NCBI GenBank assembly: GCA_051654865.1
Contig: JBOFYV010000024.1
Location: forward strand, 1 to 64,000
DNA: 64,000 nt
Source: JBOFOR01 sp051654865
GTDB taxonomy: Bacteria > Bacillota > Clostridia > Peptostreptococcales > Peptostreptococcaceae
Direction: 5' to 3'
Shown here: piece after piece, positions 52,929 to 61,624 of the stretch
How the letters are laid out: the number at the start of each line of letters is the position of its first letter
Position numbering within the stretch: the stretch's first letter is position 1
Program-made: the position numbers and the translations under genes
The notes under the pieces: model-generated
What the model was told of the DNA's origin: nothing
The model's input: the letters and a program-made list of their open reading frames with translations, nothing else
The model's database searches: none

Positions 52929-54065
52929 ATGCAGTTAATATTATTTAGACTATTTTATTTTTTCTTATTTTTCGGTGTAGCAAATGTCAATGGAATGCTA
53001 ATACCTTTTCTAAGATACAAAGGATATGATCCTATTCATATAGGTACTCTTATAAGTTTGTATACTATCAGTGGTATACTGGGTCAACTAAGTGTGGGAT
53101 ATTTTTGTGATAAGCTAAAGACAATAAAAAAAATATTTTTACCAGCTGTATTAATATCAATTATATCGGGTATGTTAGCAATACTTTTTAAACGTAATAT
53201 TATATTTTATGTAGGATTTTTCATTATGGGATTCTTCAGTGGTATAGTAATATCATTGGCTGATAGCTGGGTAATTGAAAATGATGATACAATAAAAGCT
53301 AAATTTGGCCAATTAAGAGCATTTGGGTCTATAGGGTGGGCTTTTGGAGTATTAGTAATGGGATATGCATTATCTAAATTAGGAATATATGCAATGGGAA
53401 TAATATTTTTTGTATCTATGGCAGTAGCGTTTATAGCTACAATTAAATCAAATGATATTTCTAAAAAGTGTAAGGGGACAATTAATATAAAAAATTTAAT
53501 TACAAACAAAGAGTACTTATTTACAATAATTATATTTTTATTTATAAGCATATCTTTCAGATCATATTATCAAATAATACCGTACGCAATTGAACTAATA
53601 GGAGGAAATGCATCGAATATTGGTTTATATTATTTTATAGGATCAATAAGTGAGATAATAATGCTTTTATTATGTTCTAAAATAATGCACAGACTTAGTC
53701 CGGATAAGTTACTTAGAATTGTTCCAATAGCTATATTAGTTCAAATAATGATATTGTATATTGCAAGAAGTATTATATTTATATACATAAGTGCTCTTTT
53801 ACAGATTTTTACTTATCCAATCTTATTAATGTGTGGACGTATAATGATAGATAGAATATCACCAAGTGAATTAAGGACTACATCTCAGTTAATAGGGTTT
53901 GCTATATTTAACAGTTTTGGAGTAGTTGTAGCTTCTTTTACTATAGGAGTATTAATAGAAAAGTTTAATATAAATAACACTATGTTAATTGTTATGGCAT
54001 GGGTGATTTTTTGTATTATATGTTCAATTTTTTATGATAAAAAAACAAAAGATAAAACTTTATAA
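52929..54065 (+). CDS. Major facilitator superfamily transporter (MFS_1-like)
   Basis: The 378-residue protein has about twelve membrane helices. The N-terminus (FRLFYFFLFFGVANVNGMLIP), the helix 2-3 loop GYFCDKLKTIKK and LRAFGSIGWAFG at about residue 126 match the LacY-like/PPP subgroup (MFS_1_like). The substrate cannot be told from sequence. It ends in a terminator shared with the convergent HxlR gene. Confidence 0.83.
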   Translation: MQLILFRLFYFFLFFGVANVNGMLIPFLRYKGYDPIHIGTLISLYTISGILGQLSVGYFCDKLKTIKKIFLPAVLISIISGMLAILFKRNIIFYVGFFIMGFFSGIVISLADSWVIENDDTIKAKFGQLRAFGSIGWAFGVLVMGYALSKLGIYAMGIIFFVSMAVAFIATIKSNDISKKCKGTINIKNLITNKEYLFTIIIFLFISISFRSYYQIIPYAIELIGGNASNIGLYYFIGSISEIIMLLLCSKIMHRLSPDKLLRIVPIAILVQIMILYIARSIIFIYISALLQIFTYPILLMCGRIMIDRISPSELRTTSQLIGFAIFNSFGVVVASFTIGVLIEKFNINNTMLIVMAWVIFCIICSIFYDKKTKDKTL

Positions 54066-54074
54066 AATATTAAA

Positions 54075-54112
54075 ATGAGGGTATGATATTTATTTATATA
54101 TCATACCCTTTA
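54075..54112. terminator. Bidirectional terminator
   Basis: An 11-bp perfect stem (GGGTATGATAT/ATATCATACCC) with loop of 8, flanked by A's and T's, lies between the convergent MFS and HxlR genes. Confidence 0.8.
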
Positions 54113-54115
54113 AAG

Positions 54116-54466
54116 CTATTTACATTGAGGATTTATAAGCTCATGTTTATTGTTATCAAAATTGTCCTCTCCCCACTGGCACATTGCCTCTAAAATAGGG
54201 TAAAGGCTTAATCCTTTTTGAGTAATACTATATTCGACTTTTGGAGGAACAGTAGGATACACCGTTCTAATTATAAGTTCATCATCTTCTAGTTCTCTTA
54301 GCTGGTTTGTAAGCGTTTTATGAGAGGTATGATTTATAAAGCTTTTAATTTCTCCAAATCGCTTAGTTCCTTCTTCTATAAGAAAATATAGTATAAGGGG
54401 CTTCCATTTACCACCAATAGCATTTAAGGTTATTTCTATTTCACAAGTTAAGTTTACTTTTTTCAT
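54116..54466 (-). CDS. HxlR-family transcriptional regulator
   Basis: The 116-residue winged-helix protein has the HxlR signature: a Cys before EIEITLNAIGGKWKPLILYFL, RFGEIKSFI, HKTLTNQLRELEDDELI and the wing PPKVEYSITQKG. The conserved N-terminal Cys (CEIE) is the redox or electrophile sensor in some members. It is divergent from an SDR gene and probably regulates it. RBS: TAGGAGGAATT. Confidence 0.9.
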   Translation of the reverse strand: MKKVNLTCEIEITLNAIGGKWKPLILYFLIEEGTKRFGEIKSFINHTSHKTLTNQLRELEDDELIIRTVYPTVPPKVEYSITQKGLSLYPILEAMCQWGEDNFDNNKHELINPQCK

Positions 54467-54496
54467 AATTCCTCCTAAGTACTATATTTTATAATT

Positions 54497-54537
54497 AAGT
54501 AACTTTGATTTCACTAGGTAACAGTAATGTAACTACT
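54497..54537. promoter_or_regulatory. Candidate operator between hxlR-type and SDR genes
   Basis: GTAAC occurs three times in the same direction (54499, 54518, 54529), and AAGTA/TACTT frame the block as a loose dyad. It lies 30 bases from the HxlR start. No binding consensus can be fixed from one site. Confidence 0.35.
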
Positions 54538-54621
54538 TATATAAATATAATAATTTAGATATAATTATATAATAAATACAGATTAAAGTATACTAGAGAG
54601 AGGCAAAGATAAGGTGAAAAA

Positions 54622-55353
54622 ATGTATAAAGACAAAGTTGTAATTGTAACAGGAGCGAGTCGTGGATTAGGAAAGGAAATAGCTAAATCCTATGCAAAAT
54701 TAAATGCAAATGTAATAGCCGTTGATATAATAGAATGTAATTTTGAAGAAAAGAATATTGATTTTTTTAAGGTTGATTTAAAAAGTGAAGAACAAATCAA
54801 CAGTATGTTTATTCAAGTTCTTAACAAATATAAAACTGTGCACATACTTATAAATAATGGTGCTATAAGTATGTTTAATAAGTCTATATTTGAGATAGAG
54901 ACAAAAGAGTTTGATGAAGTTATAGCTGTAAATCTGAGAGGTAGTTTTATATGCTCTAAAGAGTTTATAAAGGCAAATAAAGGTCAGAACTACGGAAGAA
55001 TTGTAAATATTAGTTCTACTAGATACAACCAAAATGAAGCTGGATGGGAAGCGTATGGTGCATCTAAAGGAGGGCTTATATCTCTTACAAATACAATGGC
55101 AATATCTCTATCGGATACTCCAATAACAGTTAATGCAATAAGTCCTGGATGGATAAGGGTAGGAGATTACGAATTATCAGAAATAGATAAAAAACAACAT
55201 CCATCAGGTAGAGTAGGTGAACCGAGAGATATAGTTAATGCTTGTTTGTTCCTAACAAATACTGAAAATGATTTTGTAAATGGAGCAAATATTATTGTAG
55301 ATGGTGGAATGACTAAAAAAATGATTTATGCAGATGATAAATGGCAGGTATAG
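54622..55353 (+). CDS. Short-chain dehydrogenase/reductase
   Basis: The 243-residue SDR-fold oxidoreductase has the cofactor motif TGASRGLG, an NNGA motif, the catalytic Ser in NISSTR and YxxxK as YGASKGG, plus SPGWIRV. The classical fold suggests NAD(P)-dependent alcohol or carbonyl chemistry; the substrate is unknown. GATAAGG lies upstream of the ATG, a weak ribosome site. It is divergent from the HxlR gene and probably under its control. Confidence 0.88.
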   Translation: MYKDKVVIVTGASRGLGKEIAKSYAKLNANVIAVDIIECNFEEKNIDFFKVDLKSEEQINSMFIQVLNKYKTVHILINNGAISMFNKSIFEIETKEFDEVIAVNLRGSFICSKEFIKANKGQNYGRIVNISSTRYNQNEAGWEAYGASKGGLISLTNTMAISLSDTPITVNAISPGWIRVGDYELSEIDKKQHPSGRVGEPRDIVNACLFLTNTENDFVNGANIIVDGGMTKKMIYADDKWQV

Positions 55354-55365
55354 TAAACAAGAGTT

Positions 55366-55421
55366 AAAGGAGCTAAGGTAATGGTTTTATATAATCAATA
55401 TCTTGGCTCCTTTATTTTTTT
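55366..55421 (+). terminator. Intrinsic terminator after the SDR gene
   Basis: A 15-bp stem with two G-T pairs (AAAGGAGCTAAGGTA against TATCTTGGCTCCTTT) is followed by a T-run. Confidence 0.8.
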
Positions 55422-55614
55422 ATAAAAAATATGAATTATTTTACTAGAATAATATAATGTAATTTTTTACAGTTTATAAAAATAATAACGGGGTTATACT
55501 TACTTTAGGCGTAGTTTAATCTATTATTATGATGTATAATAGATAAGATAAGAATCCTAATTATTAAGTGCGGAAATAGTGATATTGCTGATAAAAAGAG
55601 TAAGGGGGAATCGG

Positions 55615-56829
55615 ATGAATAAAATTATTAAAGCGATACTAGAATATATACCAATACCTATATGGGTGAAAGATTTAGAGTTAAAATATATATACGTGAA
55701 TAAGGCTTATGCTAATTTGTACAATAAAGAAAAAGAATATTTTATGGGATTAAAGAATGAGGATGTTTTTGATTCATACACGAGTAATATATATAATACA
55801 TATTGTAATCAAGTAATACAGTATAGAGAGACTGTAACTATAGAAAAGTATGTTGATAATGAACTTAGACAATGTTGCATCTTTCCAGCGTTTGATGAGG
55901 AAGAGGAATTAATAGGTATAGCAGGAATAATAGATGTCGTAAATATAGGAAAAATAAAAGAACAAAACGATGAAATAGAATTTCAAAAAAATCTAACGAA
56001 GCAAATAATAGATATTTTACCAGGTGTTATTTTTTATAAAGATAAAGATAATCGATATGTGTATGCAAATGAAGCATGTAGAAAATTTTATAAAGAAAGA
56101 GGCATTGATAATATAATTGGAAAAACTGATTTGGAATTAAATGCTAATAAAGAGCTAGCTATACAATTTATGAAAGATGATAAATTTATAATAGATAATA
56201 AAAAACCAATTTATAAAGAGACTATTTTTGAAGAAGAGAGCGGTAAAAAACAATATAGAGAGGTTGCGAAGATGCCTCTTATAGATGAATTAGGAAATGT
56301 ATCGGGAATAGTTGGAAGATCAATTGATATTACTGAAAAAAAGTTAATTCAAGAAAGATTAAGGTACTTAAGCTATACGGATATACTAACTGGGGTAAAT
56401 AATAGAACTAGCTTTGAAGAAAGAATAAAAGAGTTATCGAAAGAAGAGAACTTGCCGCTAGGGATAATTATGGCAGATGCTAATGGTTTAAAATTGATAA
56501 ATGATACATTAGGTCATGAACAAGGTGATTATTTCTTAAAGTTAGTAGCTAATATATTTAAGGACGTATGTAACGATGTAGGTGAGGTATTTAGAGTAGG
56601 CGGAGATGAATTTATAATACTGATATCAAAATATGATAAGAATGATTGTAAAAAATTAATTAAAAAAATAAATAAAAAATGTAAGAGTTTTAAAGGTGAA
56701 TCATTTAATATAAGTATTTCATTAGGTTATTCCGTTAAAGTTAACAACAAAGATGTATTTAAAGTTATAAAGGAAGCGGAAGATAAAATGTATATGCAAA
56801 AGCAAATACAAGATAAAAGTATTAATTAA
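55615..56829 (+). CDS. PAS-PAS-GGDEF diguanylate cyclase
   Basis: The ATG at 55615 follows TAAGGGGGAATCGG; an in-frame TTG at 55579 lacks a site. The 404-residue cytoplasmic protein has two PAS domains (about residues 5-110 and 128-245; IPIPIWVKDLELKYIYVN and LPGVIFYKDKDNRYVYAN) and a GGDEF domain (LTGVNNRTSFEERI, RVGGDEFIILIS). The intact GGDEF motif predicts synthesis of c-di-GMP; no RxxD inhibitory site is evident five residues upstream. No EAL domain is present. A terminator follows. Confidence 0.9.
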   Translation: MNKIIKAILEYIPIPIWVKDLELKYIYVNKAYANLYNKEKEYFMGLKNEDVFDSYTSNIYNTYCNQVIQYRETVTIEKYVDNELRQCCIFPAFDEEEELIGIAGIIDVVNIGKIKEQNDEIEFQKNLTKQIIDILPGVIFYKDKDNRYVYANEACRKFYKERGIDNIIGKTDLELNANKELAIQFMKDDKFIIDNKKPIYKETIFEEESGKKQYREVAKMPLIDELGNVSGIVGRSIDITEKKLIQERLRYLSYTDILTGVNNRTSFEERIKELSKEENLPLGIIMADANGLKLINDTLGHEQGDYFLKLVANIFKDVCNDVGEVFRVGGDEFIILISKYDKNDCKKLIKKINKKCKSFKGESFNISISLGYSVKVNNKDVFKVIKEAEDKMYMQKQIQDKSIN

Positions 56830-56843
56830 AATAAATAGTTTAA

Positions 56844-56896
56844 GATAAAGAGATTATTAATAAACAATTGCGTTTATTAATGATCTCTTTATTTAT
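56844..56896 (+). terminator. Intrinsic terminator after the GGDEF gene
   Basis: A 19-bp stem with one mismatch-like G-T (AAAGAGATTATTAATAAAC against GTTTATTAATGATCTCTTT) is followed by T-rich sequence. Confidence 0.82.
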
Positions 56897-57064
56897 TCTA
56901 AAACTTTAGAAAATATTTAGAAATATATACAGTTTATCTTAAAAATTTAAATATACAATTAAAATATAAATTAAGTAACGGGAGGGATTAAAATTGTCAA
57001 AAATATAAATATCCTGTGTTATTATAGAATTATAAAAAACATAAAGATATAGTGGGTGAAGGAT

Positions 57065-57769
57065 ATGAATTTATATAATGTATTAGTTGTTGAAGACGAA
57101 AAAGAAATAGCAAGAGCGATAGAAGCTTATTTAATTAATCAGGGATATAAAGTTTTTATAGCTAACAATGGAGTAGAAGGATTAGAAGTTTTAGAAAATA
57201 ATAGGATTCATTTGGCTATAGTAGATGTAATGATGCCGAAAATGGATGGTATTGAATTTACAATGAAAGCAAGGGTTAACTATGATTTTCCAATTATAAT
57301 CTTATCTGCAAAATCAGAAGAAATAGATAAAATAACTGGTCTTAATATTGGTGCAGATGATTATGTTACTAAACCATTTAAGCCATTAGAATTATTAGCA
57401 AGAGTGAACTCTCAACTTAGAAGATATAAAAGGTTTATGGATATAAAAGGAGATAATATTGTTAATAAGGATGTATTTAGTATTGGCGGGCTAGAATTAA
57501 ACACAAATACTAAAGAAGTAAGCATAGATGAAAATAATGTTAAGATGACACCTATAGAATTTAAGATATTAGAACTATTAATAAAAAATCCAGGACGAGT
57601 GTTTTCTGCAGATGAAATATATGAAAGAGTATGGAAAGAAAGGGCAGTTAATACAGATACAATAATGGTACATATAAGAAATATTAGAGAAAAAATAGAG
57701 GTAAATACTAAAAATCCAAAATATTTAAAGGTGGTGTGGGGTGTTGGATATAAAATCGAAAAACAATAA
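57065..57769 (+). CDS. OmpR/VanR-type response regulator
   Basis: The 234-residue protein has a receiver domain with phosphorylation site Asp in AIVDVMMPKMDG, acidic pair VVEDE and Lys in VTKPFKP, and a C-terminal winged helix (FKILELLIKNPGRVFSADEIYERVW, DTIMVHIRNIREKI). The ATG at 57065 follows GGTGAAGGAT; an upstream GTG at 57056 lies inside this site. Its end overlaps the kinase gene by 29 bases, so the two form a coupled two-component pair. Confidence 0.92.
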   Translation: MNLYNVLVVEDEKEIARAIEAYLINQGYKVFIANNGVEGLEVLENNRIHLAIVDVMMPKMDGIEFTMKARVNYDFPIIILSAKSEEIDKITGLNIGADDYVTKPFKPLELLARVNSQLRRYKRFMDIKGDNIVNKDVFSIGGLELNTNTKEVSIDENNVKMTPIEFKILELLIKNPGRVFSADEIYERVWKERAVNTDTIMVHIRNIREKIEVNTKNPKYLKVVWGVGYKIEKQ

Positions 57770-59900
57770 AATAGTCAATGTAATTATAGTAATATCAGTA
57801 CTCATAGCTTCAATTGGAATGTGTCTAGTGTATCCTCAAATTAAAAAGGATAGTGAAAAATTTAAATACAATATATTTGAAACTCAAAGTAGTATATATG
57901 AAAAACTTAATAAAATTAGTTATTCACTATACTATGATTTAAACAATAGTACAAATAAAGAAGCAAAACCTTCTGATATACTTATAGATACGGAATTATT
58001 GTATAAGGAACAAAATGAAGCTGAATATAATGAAATTATAAAAAGGTTTGATGATGAAATATATAATACATATAATGAATTGATTAATAAGCCAGGTAAT
58101 ATAGAATATTATGCTATTAATAAAGATCCAGAACAATTAAAGCGTAACTTGAAGATAAATATAAATGACAAAGAGGTAGATAATAAAATAAAAGAGAAAT
58201 ATCAGTTTTATATAGAGTTAGATTATGATACAAATGGAAGCCTAACTATAGAAAAGTTGTATGGAGCAAATAAATACGAAGTAAATAATTTAATATATAG
58301 AGCACAGAATGAAAAATATCAAGGATTATGGGAACATTATTATGTTGATAAACTTGAAATCAATCCAATAAAAAATATGAAATTTATTTATGCAGTACCT
58401 AAAAACTTAATATATCAGGATAGTATAAGATTTTATAATGATAATATGGAATACTCAGCATATTCGAGCGCATCATACTTATTCATAAATATAGCATTAG
58501 CGTTTGTTGTATTAATAGGATTATTTATTCCATATAAAGATATAAAGCAAACAAAATTATTTAATAAAATACTTAATATACCTAGTGAAATCATTATACT
58601 TATAGTGTTAATGTCAATTGGATTTATATATGGATCTACTGAAATTCTTGTAATGCCAACTCTAAATAATGAATTAATTAAAGGTATGCAACTGCAACTA
58701 CCTAAAGAAGTGGTTACTGCTCTTATATACTTAATAAATATAGTATACTGGGCTATTTGTTTTAGTATAATAATACTTGGAATAAGTATTATAAAGCACA
58801 TATCTAAAGGAAACTTTAAAATATATATAAAAGAAAAATCCTTAACTTATAAATTGATTAGATATATAGGAAGTAAATTTAAACAGTTATATAATTGGTG
58901 TACAAGTGTTGATTTACAAGACAAAAACAATAAAAAACTTGTGATAATTTTAAGTTTGAATTTAATAGTAGTAATCTTAATGTGTAGTATTTGGATGTTT
59001 GGAGTAATTGCTGCATTTATATATACTGCAGTATTATTTATACTAATAAAAAAGAAGTATATAAAAGTACAAGATGATTATGAAAAACTATTACAAAAAA
59101 CAATTCAAATAGCAAATGGAAATTTAGATAAAAATACAGATGAGGACTATGGTATATTTAATTCTCTTAATGATGAAATAAAAAATATACAAACAGGCTT
59201 TAAAAAGGCTGTAGATGAAGAAGTAAAAAGTCAAAAAATGAAGACTGACTTAATCTCAAATGTAAGTCATGATTTAAAAACTCCATTAACATCTATAATT
59301 ACATACATAGACTTGTTAAAGAATGAAAATATACAAGAAAATAAACGTAAAGAATATATTGATATATTAGACAAGAAGTCTCAAAGACTTCAAGGTTTAA
59401 TAGAAGATTTATTTGAAGTAAGCAAAGCTAGTAGTGGTAATATTAGCTTAAATTTAATAAATGTTGATGTAATCTCTCTGATGAAGCAAACACTACTAGA
59501 GCTAGATGATAAAATAAAAGAATCTGATTTAACAATAAGATGCAATTATCCTAATGACAAGGTAGTACTAACACTAGATAGTCAACGTACCTATAGAGTA
59601 TTTGAAAATCTAATAGTAAATATAACGAAATATGCAATGCCTCACTCAAGAGTATACATAGATATTGTTGACAATGAAAATAAAGTTGAAATTAGTTTTA
59701 AGAATATGGCTGAACAAGAAATTAATTTTACAGCACAAGAGATTTCAGAACGATTTGTAAGAGGAGATAAATCTAGGAATACGCAAGGTAGTGGATTAGG
59801 TCTTGCAATAGCTAAGAGTTTTATAGATTTGCAAGGTGGAAAATTTGATATTATAATAGATGGAGATTTATTTAAAGTAATGATTGTTTTTCAAAAATAA
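57741..59900 (+). CDS. Sensor histidine kinase, polytopic
   Basis: The GTG start follows AAAGGTGGTGTGG inside the regulator gene. The 719-residue kinase has an N-terminal helix (about residues 12-30), an extracellular domain of roughly 200 residues, and a block of five or six membrane helices (about 245-440). The transmitter has HisKA (LISNVSHDLKTPLTSII) and HATPase with GSGLGLAI. The large membrane region resembles clostridial VanS-like or drug-sensing kinases. The signal is unknown. Partner: the overlapping OmpR-type regulator. Confidence 0.9.
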   Translation: MLDIKSKNNKIVNVIIVISVLIASIGMCLVYPQIKKDSEKFKYNIFETQSSIYEKLNKISYSLYYDLNNSTNKEAKPSDILIDTELLYKEQNEAEYNEIIKRFDDEIYNTYNELINKPGNIEYYAINKDPEQLKRNLKININDKEVDNKIKEKYQFYIELDYDTNGSLTIEKLYGANKYEVNNLIYRAQNEKYQGLWEHYYVDKLEINPIKNMKFIYAVPKNLIYQDSIRFYNDNMEYSAYSSASYLFINIALAFVVLIGLFIPYKDIKQTKLFNKILNIPSEIIILIVLMSIGFIYGSTEILVMPTLNNELIKGMQLQLPKEVVTALIYLINIVYWAICFSIIILGISIIKHISKGNFKIYIKEKSLTYKLIRYIGSKFKQLYNWCTSVDLQDKNNKKLVIILSLNLIVVILMCSIWMFGVIAAFIYTAVLFILIKKKYIKVQDDYEKLLQKTIQIANGNLDKNTDEDYGIFNSLNDEIKNIQTGFKKAVDEEVKSQKMKTDLISNVSHDLKTPLTSIITYIDLLKNENIQENKRKEYIDILDKKSQRLQGLIEDLFEVSKASSGNISLNLINVDVISLMKQTLLELDDKIKESDLTIRCNYPNDKVVLTLDSQRTYRVFENLIVNITKYAMPHSRVYIDIVDNENKVEISFKNMAEQEINFTAQEISERFVRGDKSRNTQGSGLGLAIAKSFIDLQGGKFDIIIDGDLFKVMIVFQK

Positions 59901-59962
59901 TTGAAATTATTAGCATATTGTGAAATAATAAACTAGTAAATACAAAATAGAGGTGACATAAT

Positions 59963-60124
59963 ATGCTAAATAAAGATTATTACTGCCCTTATTGTAATGC
60001 TAAATTAGAGATATTAGCAGGCTGAGGGTCTATAAGTTATTATTGCACGGTGTGTAATACATTGGTATCAAGTAAAAAAATATTAACAAAAGAACAAGTT
60101 GATGAAAAGAAAAATCAAGAATAA
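59963..60124 (+). CDS. Candidate selenoprotein: small zinc ribbon with in-frame TGA (Sec21)
   Basis: The ATG follows AGAGGTGACATA. The frame runs 53 codons to TAA 60122-60124, with one internal TGA at 60023-60025 (residue 21). The protein reads as a zinc ribbon: YCPYCNAKLEILAG, then the TGA, then GSISYYCTVCNTLVSSKKI. Cys-rich relatives such as E. coli YfgJ have a cysteine at this very place (ACGAVDYFC type). The zinc ligands and the (L)xSSKKI ending continue in frame after the TGA, so it is probably read as selenocysteine. A hairpin suited to a bacterial SECIS follows. The alternative is a recent nonsense mutation of a Cys codon. A weak promoter (TTGAAA, 17 bases, AATAAT at 59902-59930) precedes it. 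Confidence 0.65.
60041..60059 (+). other. Candidate bacterial SECIS hairpin
   Basis: TATTGCAC (60041-60048) pairs with GTGTAATA (60052-60059), including one G-T pair, leaving GGT at the tip. The GG begins 23 bases after the TGA, within the range known for bacterial SECIS elements, which need a G in the first loop positions. The stem forces ACG and GTG codons, which are uncommon in this AT-rich DNA. Confidence 0.55.
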
Positions 60125-60155
60125 AAACTGCATCTTTAAGATGCGGTTTTTTTTA
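60125..60155 (+). terminator. Intrinsic terminator after the zinc-ribbon gene
   Basis: An 11-bp stem with one G-T pair (AAAACTGCATC/GATGCGGTTTT) has loop TTTAA and T-run. Confidence 0.85.
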
Positions 60156-60207
60156 TAGTATGCTACAATTTACATAAAATTTAGAAAATAATAACAGGGG
60201 CGATTTT

Positions 60208-60831
60208 ATGAGTGAGCAAATAGGTATTATAGTTATGAATTATGATGAAAAATTGTTTTTATGTGAAGAAGGATACTTTATTAAATCATCAACTGGAGAA
60301 ACAGATAATGTTGAAAAAGTAATAAAAAGAGAGATTAGATACTTTTTTAATATAGATATGTTTAGGATAGTAAAAACTTTTGAAGAAAAGCTGATTGATT
60401 TGGATGGTATTAGAACGATGTATTTAGTTGAAGTTGGAATATATACAAAGGATTTTGAATTTATAGATCCTTACAAAATGGTAAAAGACATATTAAATAC
60501 CAATTATAAAGAATATTTAGAAAGAAATTTATTAAAATATGAAGATAATAATAGTTTAGCATCAACGATTTTAAATATATCATTTTTATTTATAACAGTA
60601 GATATTATACCGAAATTTATTATAAAAAATGGCGAAATGTTATTTTTACCTATATTAGGATTTTTAGGAAGTGTATATTTTATAGCACATATATTTTTAA
60701 AGCCAAAGCTAATTAACAAACTTCTTAAATTTAATATAAATACTACTATAGCAATAGTTACACTGAACACATTAATGACTTTATACGGAATTAAGTTGTT
60801 TTTAGTAGCAAAACATTTGATAAATATATAA
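60208..60831 (+). CDS. Membrane protein with a degenerate Nudix-like N-terminal domain
   Basis: The 207-residue product has a soluble N-terminal domain (about 1-115) whose strand order and GETDNVEKVIKREIRYFFNI segment recall a Nudix box. The catalytic EExG residues are missing and the spacing is three residues short, so hydrolase activity is unlikely. Three or four membrane helices follow (about 117-205). RBS: AACAGGGGCG. The combination is unfamiliar; the Nudix relation is inference. Confidence 0.6.
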   Translation: MSEQIGIIVMNYDEKLFLCEEGYFIKSSTGETDNVEKVIKREIRYFFNIDMFRIVKTFEEKLIDLDGIRTMYLVEVGIYTKDFEFIDPYKMVKDILNTNYKEYLERNLLKYEDNNSLASTILNISFLFITVDIIPKFIIKNGEMLFLPILGFLGSVYFIAHIFLKPKLINKLLKFNINTTIAIVTLNTLMTLYGIKLFLVAKHLINI

Positions 60832-60888
60832 ATCCAAAATAATAAGTATTTCATAGTATTATATATAAAGTAAAATAGAGGTGATATT

Positions 60889-61608
60889 ATGAAATCTATG
60901 GTTGAAATTGTTATCTACTTTTTCATATATAGTTTTTTTGGATGGATATGTGAAAGTATTTATTGTTCAATAGGAAATAAAAAGCTAATAAATAGAGGTT
61001 TTTTAAATGGTCCTATTTGCCCTATATATGGATTTGGAGCTTTATTGATTGTGTATATCCTAGCAAATATAGAAAATGTAGCAATACTTTTTATATATGG
61101 TGTTATCGTGACATCTACTTTAGAATTTATTGGTGGTTATTTGTTAGAAAAAATATTTAACGCGCGTTGGTGGGATTACTCTAACAAAAAGTTTAACTTA
61201 AGAGGTAGAGTATGTCTAAAAAATTCAATTTTATTTGGAGTATTATGTATAGCATTAATGAAATTAATACACCCAAGAGTAGTTGATTTTGTAGGGGATA
61301 TACCGTACACGATGCTACTTATAATATCTATAATTATTTTTATATTGTTTTTATTAGATTTAAGTATTACTATTAATGCTATAAATAAACTTAACCATAA
61401 ATTAAAAGGTTTAGATGATATAATATTTGAATTAAGTAAAGTACCTGAAAAGTTACATGAAGAGTTTTATCGTAACAAGTTACATTTGATAGAGGAAAAA
61501 TCTTTACTACAAAGAAGAATTATTAATGCTTTTCCGAATATGAAACATAACACTAGGCATAAACAACTACTATATGTCAAAAAAATAATTAAAAGAAAAT
61601 TTAAATAA
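60889..61608 (+). CDS. Putative ABC-transporter permease-like membrane protein (CmpB family)
   Basis: The 239-residue protein fits the PF06541 (CmpB-type) family: IYFFIYSFFGWICESIYCSI at the start, NRGFLNGPICPIYGFGA, FIGGYLLEKIFNARWWDYSNKKFNLRGRVCL, five to six membrane helices and a charged C-terminal tail. Despite the name, no ABC ATPase is nearby and the function is not established. RBS: AGAGGTGATATT. It is 16 bases from the next gene, so probably co-transcribed. Confidence 0.83.
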   Translation: MKSMVEIVIYFFIYSFFGWICESIYCSIGNKKLINRGFLNGPICPIYGFGALLIVYILANIENVAILFIYGVIVTSTLEFIGGYLLEKIFNARWWDYSNKKFNLRGRVCLKNSILFGVLCIALMKLIHPRVVDFVGDIPYTMLLIISIIIFILFLLDLSITINAINKLNHKLKGLDDIIFELSKVPEKLHEEFYRNKLHLIEEKSLLQRRIINAFPNMKHNTRHKQLLYVKKIIKRKFK

Positions 61609-61624
61609 AATTAGGAGATGATAT

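Noticed and set aside
55430..55614. Possible c-di-GMP riboswitch before the GGDEF gene
   Set aside because: Neither the class I nor the class II c-di-GMP consensus is present; only a short hairpin around 55531-55560 is visible.
56982..57008. Strong GGGAGGG site followed by TTG and only four codons (M-S-K-I-stop)
   Set aside because: Could be a minimal leader peptide before the two-component operon, but four codons with no attenuator structure is not enough to support a gene.
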